Shown here piece after piece: positions 16,808 to 25,547 of a stretch of 45,640 bases of DNA. Within the stretch, counting starts at the first letter, position 1. Every line of letters starts with the position of its first letter. The DNA comes from Rhodocyclaceae bacterium. Lineage in GTDB: Bacteria > Pseudomonadota > Gammaproteobacteria > Burkholderiales > Rhodocyclaceae. The stretch covers positions 1-45,640 of the forward strand of contig JAEUNM010000100.1 of the NCBI GenBank assembly GCA_016791105.1. The letters are read 5' to 3'. A program made the translations under genes and the position numbers. Below the pieces are notes generated by a model, which saw nothing but the letters and a program-made list of their open reading frames with translations, was not told the DNA's origin and did not search any database.

Positions 16808-17770
16808 ATGACGCGCAACCCGCAACTGAATCGCCACGGCGAACTGCAGCACCTGCTGACCATAGACGGTCTGCCGCGCAACATACTCGAACGCATACTG
16901 GACACCGCCGCCCCATTTACCGAGGTGGCCGAGCGCGAGGTGAAAAAGCTGCCGCTGTTGCGCGGTAAAAGCGTGTTCAACCTGTTTTTCGAAAATTCCA
17001 CGCGCACCCGCACCACGTTCGAAATTGCCGCCAAGCGCCTGTCGGCCGACGTGATCAACCTGAATATCGCCACCAGTTCGGCGTCCAAGGGCGAATCCCT
17101 GCTGGATACGGTGGATAACCTGTGCGCGATGCAGGCCGACATGTTCATCGTGCGGCATGCCTCCAGCGGCGCGCCCTACCTGATCGCGCAACACCTGGCG
17201 GCACAGAAGCGCGAGCACATCCATGTGATCAATGCCGGCGACGGCCGCCATGCGCACCCCACGCAAGGCCTGCTCGACATGTACACCATCCGCCACTACA
17301 AGGGCGCGTTCAACAACCTCAGCGTGGCCATCGTGGGCGACATCCTGCATTCCCGCGTGGCACGTTCACAAATCCACGCGCTGACCACCCTGGGCGTGCC
17401 GGACGTGCGCGTGGTGGGCCCGAAAACCCTGTTGCCGGCAGACGTGCAACGCATGGGCGTGCATGTGTTTCACAACATGCGCGCCGGCATCAAGGACGTG
17501 GACGTGGTCATGATGCTGCGCTTGCAAAACGAGCGCATGCAGGGCTCGCTATTGCCAAGCGGGCAGGAATTTTTCAAGTTTTACGGGCTGACCGAAGAAA
17601 AACTCGCGCTCGCCAGGCCGGACGCCATCGTGCTGCACCCGGGCCCCATGAACCGCGGCATAGAAATCGATTCGGCCGTGGCCGATGGCAGCCAGGCCGT
17701 CATCCTGCCGCAGGTCACCTTCGGCATCGCGGTGCGCATGGCGGTCATGAGCATGCTGGCGGCCACCTGA
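16808..17770 (+). CDS. pyrB: Aspartate carbamoyltransferase catalytic chain
   Basis: Predicted 320 residues. It condenses carbamoyl phosphate with aspartate, the committed step of pyrimidine synthesis. The carbamoyl-phosphate loop [13 protein letters not shown] (STRTRT at 64-69), [12 protein letters not shown], and the aspartate-loop/C-terminal [12 protein letters not shown] are intact. It belongs to the class assembled with a dihydroorotase-like partner, the inactive PyrC' in Pseudomonas. The partner follows here, but only after an intervening methyltransferase gene. Confidence 0.95.
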   Translation: MTRNPQLNRHGELQHLLTIDGLPRNILERILDTAAPFTEVAEREVKKLPLLRGKSVFNLFFENSTRTRTTFEIAAKRLSADVINLNIATSSASKGESLLDTVDNLCAMQADMFIVRHASSGAPYLIAQHLAAQKREHIHVINAGDGRHAHPTQGLLDMYTIRHYKGAFNNLSVAIVGDILHSRVARSQIHALTTLGVPDVRVVGPKTLLPADVQRMGVHVFHNMRAGIKDVDVVMMLRLQNERMQGSLLPSGQEFFKFYGLTEEKLALARPDAIVLHPGPMNRGIEIDSAVADGSQAVILPQVTFGIAVRMAVMSMLAAT

Positions 17771-17780
17771 GGAGCGGCGC

Positions 17781-18455
17781 GTGGCGCAATCCGACAGCGC
17801 TCAAGCCGCCTGCACCGCACAGGCTTTGCTCGCCTTTGCGGCCGGGCGCAGCTTTCACACCGTGCTGGCCGATCCGCCCTGGCGCTTCGACAACCGCAGC
17901 GGCAAGATGGCCCCCGAGCACAAGCGCCTGGCGCGCTACAGCACGCTCTCGACGGCCGAAATTTGCGCGCTGCCGGTGGCGCAACTGGCGGCCGAGCCGG
18001 CCCACCTGTACCTGTGGGTGCCCAACGCCCTGCTGCCGGACGGGCTGCAAGTCATGGCGGCATGGGGCTACCAGTACAAATCCAATCTGGTATGGGAAAA
18101 AATCCGTAAGGATGGCGGGCCGGATGGACGCGGCGTGGGTTTTTATTTCCGCAACGTGACAGAACTGCTGCTGTTCGGCGTGCGCGGACGCGCGGCGCGC
18201 ACGCTCGCGCCCGGACGCAGCCAGGTCAATGTGATACGCGCGCAAAAGCGTGAACATTCGCGCAAGCCGGATGCGGCATACGAATTGATCGAGCGCTGCA
18301 GCCCAGGCCCCTTCATCGAGTTATTCGCACGCGGTACGCGCGCCGGCTGGACCGCCTGGGGCGACCAGGCCGCGCACTACCGGCCTGATTGGCCCACCTA
18401 CGCCAGCCATAGTCAATCCGAGGTCGCGGCCGCCAGCATGAGGACAGACGCTTGA
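17781..18455 (+). CDS. MT-A70 family adenine methyltransferase inside the pyr operon
   Basis: Predicted 224 residues. The catalytic motif DPPW is at 31-34, followed by LYLWVPNALLPDGL, YKSNLVWEK and a C-terminal SRKPDAAYELIE and ELFARGTRAGWTAWG, the typical MT-A70 layout for N6-adenine methylation. The substrate (DNA or RNA) cannot be told. The GTG start at 17781 has GAGGAG just upstream, 10 bases after pyrB, and the stop overlaps the TTG start of pyrX (TTGA). No restriction endonuclease gene is next to it. The gene is thus an orphan methyltransferase co-transcribed with pyrimidine genes, an insertion relative to the Pseudomonas gene order. Confidence 0.88.
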   Translation: MAQSDSAQAACTAQALLAFAAGRSFHTVLADPPWRFDNRSGKMAPEHKRLARYSTLSTAEICALPVAQLAAEPAHLYLWVPNALLPDGLQVMAAWGYQYKSNLVWEKIRKDGGPDGRGVGFYFRNVTELLLFGVRGRAARTLAPGRSQVNVIRAQKREHSRKPDAAYELIERCSPGPFIELFARGTRAGWTAWGDQAAHYRPDWPTYASHSQSEVAAASMRTDA

Positions 18456-19762
18456 AAATCCATATCAAGAACGGCCGTGTGATCGATCCGGCAAGTGGCC
18501 GCGACGAAACGGCCGACATTTACATCGTGGCGGGGAAAATCGTCGCGGTCGGCAACGGGCCGGCAAGTTTTCATGCCATCCGCACCGTGGACGCGAGCGG
18601 GCTCATCGTCTGTCCGGGGCTGATAGATCTGTCCGCCCGCCTGCGCGAACCGGGCTACGAATATCGCGCCACGCTGGAATCCGAAATGGCCGCGGCAGTG
18701 GCCGGCGGCGTAACCAGCCTGGCCTGCCCGCCCGACACCGATCCGCCGCTGGACGAACCCGGTCTGGTCGAAATGCTCAAACACCGCGCGCGCAGCCTCA
18801 ACCTCGCGCACGTCTATCCGCGCGGCGCGCTCACGGTCGGCCTGAAAGGCACCACGCTGACCGAAATGGGCGAACTGGCCGACGCCGGCTGCATCGCTTT
18901 CAGCCAGTCCAATACCAATATCGAAGACACCCAGGTGTTGTTGCGCGCTCTGCAATATGCGGCCACCTTCGGGCACGCAGTATGGCTGCAGCCCTCGGAC
19001 TACCACCTGGCCCGCGGCGGCGTCGCGCACGAGGGCGAAGTCGCGACCCGGCTCGGGCTGACCGGCATCCCTGTGCTGGCAGAAACAGTGGCCATCGCAA
19101 CTTTGCTGCAATTGGTGGCCGTCACCGGCGCGCGCCTGCATTTGCCGCGCATTTCCAGCGCCGCCGGCCTGCATCTGGTGGCGCAGGCCAAGCGCGACGG
19201 TTTGCCGGTAAGCTGCGACATTTCCATCAACCATCTGCACCTGTGCGATAACGACATCGGCTATTTCAACGCCAATTGCCGCATGGACCCGCCGCTGCGC
19301 AGCGCATCGGATCGCGACGCGCTGTCGCGCGGGCTCGCCGCCGGCATCGTTGACGCCCTGTGTTCCGACCATACGCCGGTGGATGACGACGCCAAACAAC
19401 TTCCATTCGGCGAAGCTGAAAGCGGCGCCACCGGACTGGAATTGCTATTGCCGCTCACGCTCGCCTGGGCGCGCCGCGCGCGCATTCCGCTGGTGCAGGC
19501 CCTGGCGCGGGTTACTTCGGACGCGGCGCGCATCATGGGCATAGACGCCGGTACCCTGGCAGCGGGCGTAGCGGCCGACATTTGCATATTCGACCCCGAC
19601 GAGGCATACCGCGTCACGCGCGAATCGCTCAGAAGCCAGGGCAAAAACACGCCGTTCCTGGGCCTGGAAGTGGTGGGCCGCACGCGCTACACCCTGGTAT
19701 CCGGCCAAATCGTGTTTGACCGCGGTTCGCGCCAAGCCCGCCCGGCGGCAGCCCGAAGCTAG
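18452..19762 (+). CDS. pyrX: Dihydroorotase-like, metal site lost (PyrC'/PyrX)
   Basis: Predicted 436 residues of the amidohydrolase/dihydroorotase family. The first metal motif, normally HxH in PGLIDLHVHLREPG, reads SAR (61-63) in PGLIDLSARLREPG, so the metal-binding histidines are gone. Later segments such as CSDHTPVDDDAKQLPF are kept. In Pseudomonas such a noncatalytic PyrC' binds PyrB and is needed to assemble active aspartate carbamoyltransferase, and I infer the same here. A true pyrC should exist elsewhere. The start is TTG 18452, overlapping the methyltransferase stop, with GAGGACAG as ribosome site. Confidence 0.88.
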   Translation: MKIHIKNGRVIDPASGRDETADIYIVAGKIVAVGNGPASFHAIRTVDASGLIVCPGLIDLSARLREPGYEYRATLESEMAAAVAGGVTSLACPPDTDPPLDEPGLVEMLKHRARSLNLAHVYPRGALTVGLKGTTLTEMGELADAGCIAFSQSNTNIEDTQVLLRALQYAATFGHAVWLQPSDYHLARGGVAHEGEVATRLGLTGIPVLAETVAIATLLQLVAVTGARLHLPRISSAAGLHLVAQAKRDGLPVSCDISINHLHLCDNDIGYFNANCRMDPPLRSASDRDALSRGLAAGIVDALCSDHTPVDDDAKQLPFGEAESGATGLELLLPLTLAWARRARIPLVQALARVTSDAARIMGIDAGTLAAGVAADICIFDPDEAYRVTRESLRSQGKNTPFLGLEVVGRTRYTLVSGQIVFDRGSRQARPAAARS

Positions 19763-20234
19763 GAAATTCGCTGGCAAGCCTCACCGATCTGGCCCGAATA
19801 TAGTGTTTGCCGTACCGTCCGCGCCCGTCATCCAGGTCGCGGGCTCAAGTTTTACCGCGCTACGCCGTATATACCTCTGGTAGCTGGATACCGTGCTACG
19901 GTTATAAGAACGCACCAAAACACCCTCTGCACGGGCGCAAACCGGGCTGGTTTGCGCCGTTTATATTAAAGCCGGCACAAAGTGAGCCGTTAATGTCTTC
20001 AGCGAGCGATTGACCCGATTGGATCGATGCCGCCCAGTGTTGGTTGGATCCGACCACTGCCTGCTTGTACTGCGATCCAAACCCACACGGACTACCCAAA
20101 CGAGGGGTCGATTTCTCAACGGCCATTTACGCAGCCCCGCCCTGGCGCGGCCGCGCAACACATTGCGCGGTCAGGCGCGATTCTTGTGGCCGCCCGCGGC
20201 ACAGCCGGCGGTCCACACCAGGAGGATATGCCTC
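19763..20234. other. Non-coding gap between pyrX and the solute-binding gene
   Basis: 472 bp with no convincing gene. It contains a strong terminator-like hairpin at 19934-19958. The ribosome site AGGAGG lies at 20220-20225 for the next gene. The first ~150 bp show no clear structure. Confidence 0.55.
19934..19958 (+). terminator. Terminator-like hairpin after the pyr operon
   Basis: GGCGCAAACC and GGTTTGCGCC form a perfect 10-bp stem around GGGCT, followed by the T-rich GTTTATATT. It lies about 170 bp after pyrX and before the solute-binding gene, so it may end the pyr transcript or attenuate the downstream one. Confidence 0.6.
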
Positions 20235-21128
20235 ATGTTCGCAAGACGATTGTTTTCCGGCCTCACCGCTATCGTAGCCGCCATGGCCATTGCGCTTGCA
20301 GCGGTCGCGGCAGATTTGCCGGAAATCAAGGCGCGCGGCGAATTGCGCCACCTCGGCATACGCTATGCGAATTTCGTTACCGGCGCCGGCGACGGCTTCG
20401 ACGTCGAACTGGTGCAGGGCTTTGCACGCCACCTGGGCGTCCAGTACAAACTCGTTTATACGGACTTCTATTCCGTGATTCGTGATCTGCTGGGCAAGAA
20501 CGTAGTACGCAGAGGTGACGAGGTTAGTCTTGAAGGAGACTTTCCGGTACTGGGAGACATGATCGCCACCGGCTTTACGGTATTGCCGTGGCGCGAAAAA
20601 GTCTTAATCTATTCGGAGCCGACCTTTCCCTCGCAGGTATTGCTGATCGCGCGCGCCGATTCGCCACTGCGGCCGGTGCCGGGCAGTGCCAGCCTGGAGG
20701 CGGACATACGCGAGACCAAGGCGCTGATCGGACGGCAAAGCTTGCTGGTGATGGAAAAAACCTGCCTGGATCCGGCCAATTACGGCCTCAAGAACCGCGG
20801 CATCGAATTGCGTGCTTATACCAAAAGCACCAATATCAACGAAATGGTACCGGCCCTGCTGAACCGCGAGGCTGAATTGTCACTGCTCGACGTACCCGAC
20901 GTCATTCTGGACATGCAGAAATGGGCGGGCAAATTCAAGATCATCGGGCCGATTTCCGACACACAGGTGCTCGCCGCGGCTTTCCCCAAGGACGCGCCGC
21001 AACTGCGCGAAGCATTCAACATTTACCTGCGCAAACTAAAGGCGGACGGAAGCTACGACCGGCTGGTCAAAAAATACTACCCCGGCATCAACCGTTACTT
21101 CCCGGATTTCTTTGCGCGCAATGGCTGA
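20235..21128 (+). CDS. Periplasmic solute-binding protein (family 3-like)
   Basis: Predicted 297 residues. A Sec signal peptide covers about 1-26 (RRLFSGLTAIVAAMAIALAAVAA). The rest resembles family 3 solute-binding proteins, with LPEIKARGELRHLGIRYANF, DGFDVELVQGFARHLGVQY and a C-terminal LRKLKADGSYDRLVKKYYP. ATG 20235 is preceded by AGGAGG at 20220-20225. There is no ABC permease or ATPase gene nearby. The stop overlaps the ATG of a membrane hybrid kinase by 8 bases, so this protein is more likely the ligand-sensing partner of that kinase than a transport component. Confidence 0.82.
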   Translation: MFARRLFSGLTAIVAAMAIALAAVAADLPEIKARGELRHLGIRYANFVTGAGDGFDVELVQGFARHLGVQYKLVYTDFYSVIRDLLGKNVVRRGDEVSLEGDFPVLGDMIATGFTVLPWREKVLIYSEPTFPSQVLLIARADSPLRPVPGSASLEADIRETKALIGRQSLLVMEKTCLDPANYGLKNRGIELRAYTKSTNINEMVPALLNREAELSLLDVPDVILDMQKWAGKFKIIGPISDTQVLAAAFPKDAPQLREAFNIYLRKLKADGSYDRLVKKYYPGINRYFPDFFARNG

Positions 21129-23820
21129 CATCGGTCCAAACGGATTTGGCCGCCGGATCGCTATCTGGGTCGGCCTGATCCTTGCCGTATTCACGATCTA
21201 TGCACTTCTGATGCTGGCGAACGCGTTTCGCACGCAGCAACAGTTACGTCATGCCGCCGCCCTGCGCTTGCAGGCGGAAACCAGTCAGACCGCTGCCGTG
21301 CTGGGCGATATCGTGGCGGATCAGACGCGCTTCGTCACAAATCTCGCCAAGCGGCCGGAAATACAAACTTTTTTGACCAACCGCGCGCTCGGTATATCGG
21401 AGCGCTACGGCCTCAACGCCAATCTCGGCGATATCGAAGTAGCATTGCGCGAACTGGCGCATGGGCAAAACGCGCTCGGCACGCCCATCGTACGCCGCCT
21501 CGCGTATTTCGACGAAAACGGCGACATACTGGCCGACAGCGATGCCCGGGCTGCAGAAGCCTTGCCGGCACCTGGCGATTCGGCCAGGGCACAGCTTCTT
21601 ATCGACGAACAGCAGGGCCGCATCATCGCCACTTCGCCGGTGCAATATCGTGGCACCCCGGGCGGTACCGTCATGGCAGTCACCGACCTGCACCTGCTGT
21701 CACGCTACCTGACCGGCAACGCCGGCGAGTTGGGAATACGCCAGATACTGCTGGCTGAATCCGGACAGGAATTGAATGCGCCGGATCGGCCGCAGCTTCT
21801 ACAAGGCATGCGCGCCCCGATTTTCGCCAGCCTGATCGAAGCCCGGCTCGTGCCTCTGAATTTGCTCGCTGCCGAAATTCCCACCCAGGTGCGCGCCGAT
21901 TACGACCTGGCGCTGCGCAATGGCATTGCATCGACGAAACTATCCCTGCTCACTTTGGTACCCCAGAAGGTGCTGGATGGAAGTTTCACTTCGCGCTGGT
22001 TTCTATATGGTGCCAGCGCAGTGCCGTTGCTATTGCTGCTGTTTGCAACCTGGCTGTACCACATGTACCGGCGAACCGCGCAGCTTGAAGCCGACGTTGC
22101 AGCGTCGCACCAGCGCCACGACGAACTATCCGGGCGCGCACGCGCATTGCAGAACGAAATAGAGCATCGCGAAGCGGTGGAACGCCAACTGCGCGAAAGC
22201 GAAGAAAAGCTCAGCATCATTCTGGACAGCCTGGAAGCTTACGTATTCGTCAAGGACACCGATCGCTCTTACCTGTTCGCCAATCGCAAAGTGCGCGAAA
22301 TGTGGGAAGGTGCTCGGCCCGGCCCCGCGGACAACCCGGACGAACAGTTTTTCGACCCCGCCACCGCAGCCCGCATTCGCGCCGACGACCTCACCGTGCT
22401 GCAGGGCAATCCGCTCCGCCGCGAAGAACTGATCAAAACCCGCGACGGCCGCATGATGACCACACTCACCACGAAATTGCCGCTGCGCCGCGCCAACGGT
22501 GAAATTTACGCGCTGTGCGGCATTGCCGTCGACATCACGGAACGCAAGCGCACCGAAGATCAATTGGCGCAGTACCGCGACCACCTGGAACAATTGGTCG
22601 ACCAGCGCACGCGGGAACTGGCTACCGCCAAAGAAGCGGCCGAAATCGCCAACCAGGCCAAATCGGCCTTCCTGGCCAATATGTCGCATGAAATCCGCAC
22701 CCCGCTCAATGCCATCACCGGCATGGCCTATCTGATACGCCGCTCCGGTTTGTCGGCGCAACAGGCCGAGCGCATGAGCAAGCTGGAATCCGCCGGCACA
22801 CACCTGCTCGGCGTCCTGAATGCCGTGCTCGATCTGTCCAAGATCGAGGCCGGGAAATTCGAACTGGTGGAATCCGAAATCCGGCTCGACGGCCTGCTTG
22901 CGAACATTTCCGCACTACTGCAGGAACGTGCCCAGGCCAAGCATCTCACCCTGCGTATCGAGGCCCCGCCCCTGCCCTGCCGCCTGCTGGGCGACGCTAC
23001 CCGCCTGCAGCAGGCATTGCTCAATTACGCCGGCAATGCGATCAAGTTTACCGAGCACGGTAGTATCACCATACGGGTAATCCAGTTGAACGAAGAAGCG
23101 GGCGCCTACCAGCTGCGCTTCGAAGTTCAGGATACCGGCATAGGCATCGCCGAGCCGGTGCTGGCAAGGCTGTTTTCGGCTTTCGAACAGGCCGACAACA
23201 CCACCACGCGCAAATACGGCGGCACCGGCCTGGGCCTCGCGATCACCAAAAAACTCGCGCAAATGATGGGCGGCGATGCGGGCGCATCGAGCCAGCCTGG
23301 ACTGGGCAGTATTTTCTGGTTCACGGCCAGACTCAAAAAAGGCACGCCCTACGCGCCTATCATGCCGCCCGCACACAACTTGCCGGCCGAACTGGTGTTG
23401 CGACGGGACTTCGCCGGCCGCCGCGTGCTGGTGGTCGAAGATGAAGAAATGAATCGCGAAATTGCGCAGTATTTCGTCGAAAACGTAGACCTGGTCGCCG
23501 AACTTGCCAGCGACGGTGTAGAAGCCCTGACCCTCGCGCGCACGCGCGACTACGACCTGATCCTGATGGACATGCAAATGCCACGCATGGACGGCCTGGA
23601 GGCGACGCGTCAGTTGCGCACCCAGCCGCGCTTTCGCAGCACGCCCATTGTCGCCATGACGGCCAATGCCTTTGCGGAAGACCGCCAGCGCTGCCTGCAA
23701 AGCGGCATGGACGATTTCGTGTCCAAGCCGGTGGAACCGGACAGCTTTTACGCGCTGCTACTCGCCTGGCTTACTCGCGCCGACCACGACAAGGCGCGCA
23801 CGGGGCCGCGCGCCGCGTGA
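21121..23820 (+). CDS. Hybrid sensor histidine kinase (sensor-PAS-HisKA-HATPase-REC)
   Basis: Predicted 899 residues. Membrane helices at about 14-36 and 294-315 enclose a periplasmic sensor of ~255 residues, probably Cache-like. A helical linker leads to a PAS domain (358-475). The HisKA domain has phospho-acceptor His523 in [11 protein letters not shown], and the ATPase ends with GGTGLGLAI near 700. A C-terminal receiver has Asp817 in LILMDMQMPRMDG and Lys in SKPVEP. There is no HPt or output domain, so phosphate must pass to a separate protein. Overlap with the solute-binding gene suggests that protein supplies the periplasmic signal. The PAS and kinase segments resemble the larger kinases at 29134-40830. 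Confidence 0.92.
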   Translation: MADIGPNGFGRRIAIWVGLILAVFTIYALLMLANAFRTQQQLRHAAALRLQAETSQTAAVLGDIVADQTRFVTNLAKRPEIQTFLTNRALGISERYGLNANLGDIEVALRELAHGQNALGTPIVRRLAYFDENGDILADSDARAAEALPAPGDSARAQLLIDEQQGRIIATSPVQYRGTPGGTVMAVTDLHLLSRYLTGNAGELGIRQILLAESGQELNAPDRPQLLQGMRAPIFASLIEARLVPLNLLAAEIPTQVRADYDLALRNGIASTKLSLLTLVPQKVLDGSFTSRWFLYGASAVPLLLLLFATWLYHMYRRTAQLEADVAASHQRHDELSGRARALQNEIEHREAVERQLRESEEKLSIILDSLEAYVFVKDTDRSYLFANRKVREMWEGARPGPADNPDEQFFDPATAARIRADDLTVLQGNPLRREELIKTRDGRMMTTLTTKLPLRRANGEIYALCGIAVDITERKRTEDQLAQYRDHLEQLVDQRTRELATAKEAAEIANQAKSAFLANMSHEIRTPLNAITGMAYLIRRSGLSAQQAERMSKLESAGTHLLGVLNAVLDLSKIEAGKFELVESEIRLDGLLANISALLQERAQAKHLTLRIEAPPLPCRLLGDATRLQQALLNYAGNAIKFTEHGSITIRVIQLNEEAGAYQLRFEVQDTGIGIAEPVLARLFSAFEQADNTTTRKYGGTGLGLAITKKLAQMMGGDAGASSQPGLGSIFWFTARLKKGTPYAPIMPPAHNLPAELVLRRDFAGRRVLVVEDEEMNREIAQYFVENVDLVAELASDGVEALTLARTRDYDLILMDMQMPRMDGLEATRQLRTQPRFRSTPIVAMTANAFAEDRQRCLQSGMDDFVSKPVEPDSFYALLLAWLTRADHDKARTGPRAA

Positions 23821-24021
23821 CTCCAGCACCCGTGGCCGGCACGGTCACCGCCGAACCTGGCCGCCCCCCGCGACGCACTTAAACCCATCAAACACCGCGC
23901 CCACGCTTGCGACCCAGCGTTTGGCGCGCGCCAATTCGCGACACAACTGTTACATCACTGAATACACGTAACAGATTTTCCGCCTCTCTTGAAAATCGGG
24001 TGGGTGGACCGTGCCCGCTTT

Positions 24022-24092
24022 TGTGTTCGAATGCGGTGTCAAGGGCGGGCTTTGCCCGGCGAAGCGAACCCTTGACACCGCATTCGAACACA
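24022..24092. repeat. 24-bp perfect inverted repeat with structured loop
   Basis: The arms 24022-24045 (TGTGTTCGAATGCGGTGTCA and four more bases) and 24069-24092 are exact reverse complements. They surround a 23-base loop that contains its own CGGGC/GCCCG hairpin. There is no T-tract. Such a long perfect stem is rare by chance. It could be a bidirectional terminator, an attachment or recombination site, or a structured RNA. Confidence 0.9.
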
Positions 24093-24115
24093 TACACTGG
24101 CCCAAGGCTGAAGGC

Positions 24116-24136
24116 GGCTGAATGCGGCATTCAGCC
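24116..24136. repeat. Short palindrome GGCTGAATGC / GCATTCAGCC
   Basis: A perfect 10-bp palindrome around one central G, 23 bp after the 24-bp inverted repeat. It may be part of the same structured region. Confidence 0.75.
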
Positions 24137-24236
24137 TTGTAGACACGGTGCGGCTGTCGAAATCCGACAAACTATAGCCCCGGCGAGCGGCTCTTTCCTG
24201 CCCGCAAGTGCCCGGGCGGTCTCGACCTGACCCGCG

Positions 24237-24449
24237 GTGGCGCTACCCACCTGGATTTCAAAAGAGCCCTTTTATATCAGCCGCCTGCAATACGCATACT
24301 GGAAGCACACCCAGCTTATCGTCGATGCGATGGACGGCAACCCCGGCAATTTTTCCCTGGAGGGAATGGAAGGAAAAACGTTCCAGGCGCGCGCCCGAAT
24401 GTTCACGGACGAGGAACTTGCGCAACTAAATCTGGGCGAAGGACTTTAA
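24237..24449 (+). CDS. Small hypothetical protein (70 residues)
   Basis: A 70-residue frame opening with GTG three codons after an in-frame stop. Its composition is ordinary for a soluble protein (MALPTWISKEPFYISRLQYA, then an acidic C-terminus FTDEELAQLNLGEG), unlike the Pro/Arg-rich noise frames around it. I do not recognise a family. There is no good ribosome site, so either the start is uncertain or the sequence is a fragment of an older gene. It converges on the secreted-protein gene ending at 24521. Confidence 0.4.
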   Translation: MALPTWISKEPFYISRLQYAYWKHTQLIVDAMDGNPGNFSLEGMEGKTFQARARMFTDEELAQLNLGEGL

Positions 24450-24520
24450 TCCGCCACTGCAGCGGTGCTTCCGTCGATCCGCCGCGACGCGGCGCGCAGA
24501 GCGCGCCGGATTGTCGCAAC

Positions 24521-25138
24521 CTATTGATTACCCTTGGCGATATTGTTCGATGCCGCCGGATAATCGGCGCTGTCGGGCGGGCACACCAGTTCCGCTGCAC
24601 GGGTCCAGGGCTTATCGACGTAAGTTTGCCAGTCCTTGTCGTTGGCGGCATAAGTTTCCTTGCCGGTCGGGTCGCCGCAGGTTTCCGCGCTGACCGACTG
24701 GCCCGGGCCGATCGCCACCACCGCACCGGCTTTCAGCGTGCAGGTCGCCATCCAGGTGAGGTCGTTCCAGGCCACACAGATTTCGTAATCGCTGCGGTAT
24801 TTGGACGCCGGACCATGCGGTGCGTCATACGACCACCAGCCGCCCAGGCGATTGGTGTTGCCGCGCGCATCTTTTTTGTTGGGCCCGTTCCACATGCGAT
24901 AGACAGGAATGTCCTGCGTGACGCGCACTACCAGCGCCTGCGATACGCCGCCCATCCCGGCCGGCTTGACGGCGCTGTCCACCTTTGCGCGCACATAGTC
25001 GGGGTCATCCGGCTTCAGCACGACCGCCTTGCCCTCCAGTTTTTTGGGCAGTTCCAGCCCTTCGGCCAGAGCCCCACCGGCCAGCGCGCAGGCCGCAAAG
25101 CCCGTACTTAGCACCACCAACAGCTTGGATTTTTGCAT
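24521..25138 (-). CDS. Secreted protein of unknown function with four cysteines
   Basis: Predicted 205 residues. A signal peptide covers about 1-25 (KLLVVLSTGFAACALAGGALA). The mature part has four Cys residues, enough for two disulfides, and an aromatic-rich centre (VYRMWNGP, LGGWWSYDAPHG, YEICVAWNDLTWMATC). The YR...GGWW pattern faintly recalls ADP-ribosyltransferase or TNT-like toxin folds, but I cannot support that assignment. ATG 25138 is preceded by GGAGG on the minus strand and lies 13 bases after the preceding gene, so the two form an operon. Export to the periplasm or outside is expected. Confidence 0.72.
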   Translation of the reverse strand: MQKSKLLVVLSTGFAACALAGGALAEGLELPKKLEGKAVVLKPDDPDYVRAKVDSAVKPAGMGGVSQALVVRVTQDIPVYRMWNGPNKKDARGNTNRLGGWWSYDAPHGPASKYRSDYEICVAWNDLTWMATCTLKAGAVVAIGPGQSVSAETCGDPTGKETYAANDKDWQTYVDKPWTRAAELVCPPDSADYPAASNNIAKGNQ

Positions 25139-25151
25139 TGAAACCTCCGCA

Positions 25152-25547
25152 TCAAATTTCGAGCGTCAGCGCGTCGGCCTCACCGATGTCGAATGCGCCT
25201 TCGCCCCTGGGTGTACGAATGTGGTACTTGCTACCGTCGTCTGTCCAGGCTTCGCTGTCATCCATGCGCACGCGTGCCGCAGTTTTGATCGTCACGCCGC
25301 GGCTCGACACATTGACACCCTCCGGCTGCCAGACGGAAATCAGCCCCGGCAAGCCTTGCCCGCTGGCGTGCACGAAGGCAAGATCGAGGCGATCTGCGTC
25401 GGCGTGCGTAGACACCAGCGTGTAGGCCTGATCGTGCGGGCGCACGACCGCAAAGCGCCAGAAGCGTATGGCGCCAAAGGGCTGTTGCAGGAAACTGCCA
25501 CGCAGCAATTCCGCCGCCTGTTGTGCGGAGGACGTATTCTGGCTCAT
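25152..25547 (-). CDS. Conserved-looking hypothetical protein (131 residues)
   Basis: Predicted 131 residues, no signal peptide or membrane segment. It contains FLQQPFGAIRFWRFAVVRPH, then DRLDLAFVHASGQGLPGLISVW and ends DIGEADALTLEI. I do not recognise a family. The start at 25547 has GAGGTG seven bases upstream on the minus strand; a longer frame to 25862 has no such signal. It is the first gene of a two-gene operon with the secreted protein at 24521-25138. A partner or chaperone role for that protein is possible but only inferred. Confidence 0.65.
   Translation of the reverse strand: MSQNTSSAQQAAELLRGSFLQQPFGAIRFWRFAVVRPHDQAYTLVSTHADADRLDLAFVHASGQGLPGLISVWQPEGVNVSSRGVTIKTAARVRMDDSEAWTDDGSKYHIRTPRGEGAFDIGEADALTLEI

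Larger units (their letters stand above)
23821..24236. other. Non-coding gap with strong hairpins
   Basis: No gene seen in 416 bp. The gap carries a 24-bp perfect inverted repeat (24022-24092) and a second palindrome (24116-24136). Confidence 0.6.

Noticed and set aside
24521..25138. Assignment of the secreted protein as an ADP-ribosyltransferase or TNT-type toxin
   Set aside because: Only a loose YR...GGWW resemblance is visible; a full catalytic set cannot be shown from sequence alone.
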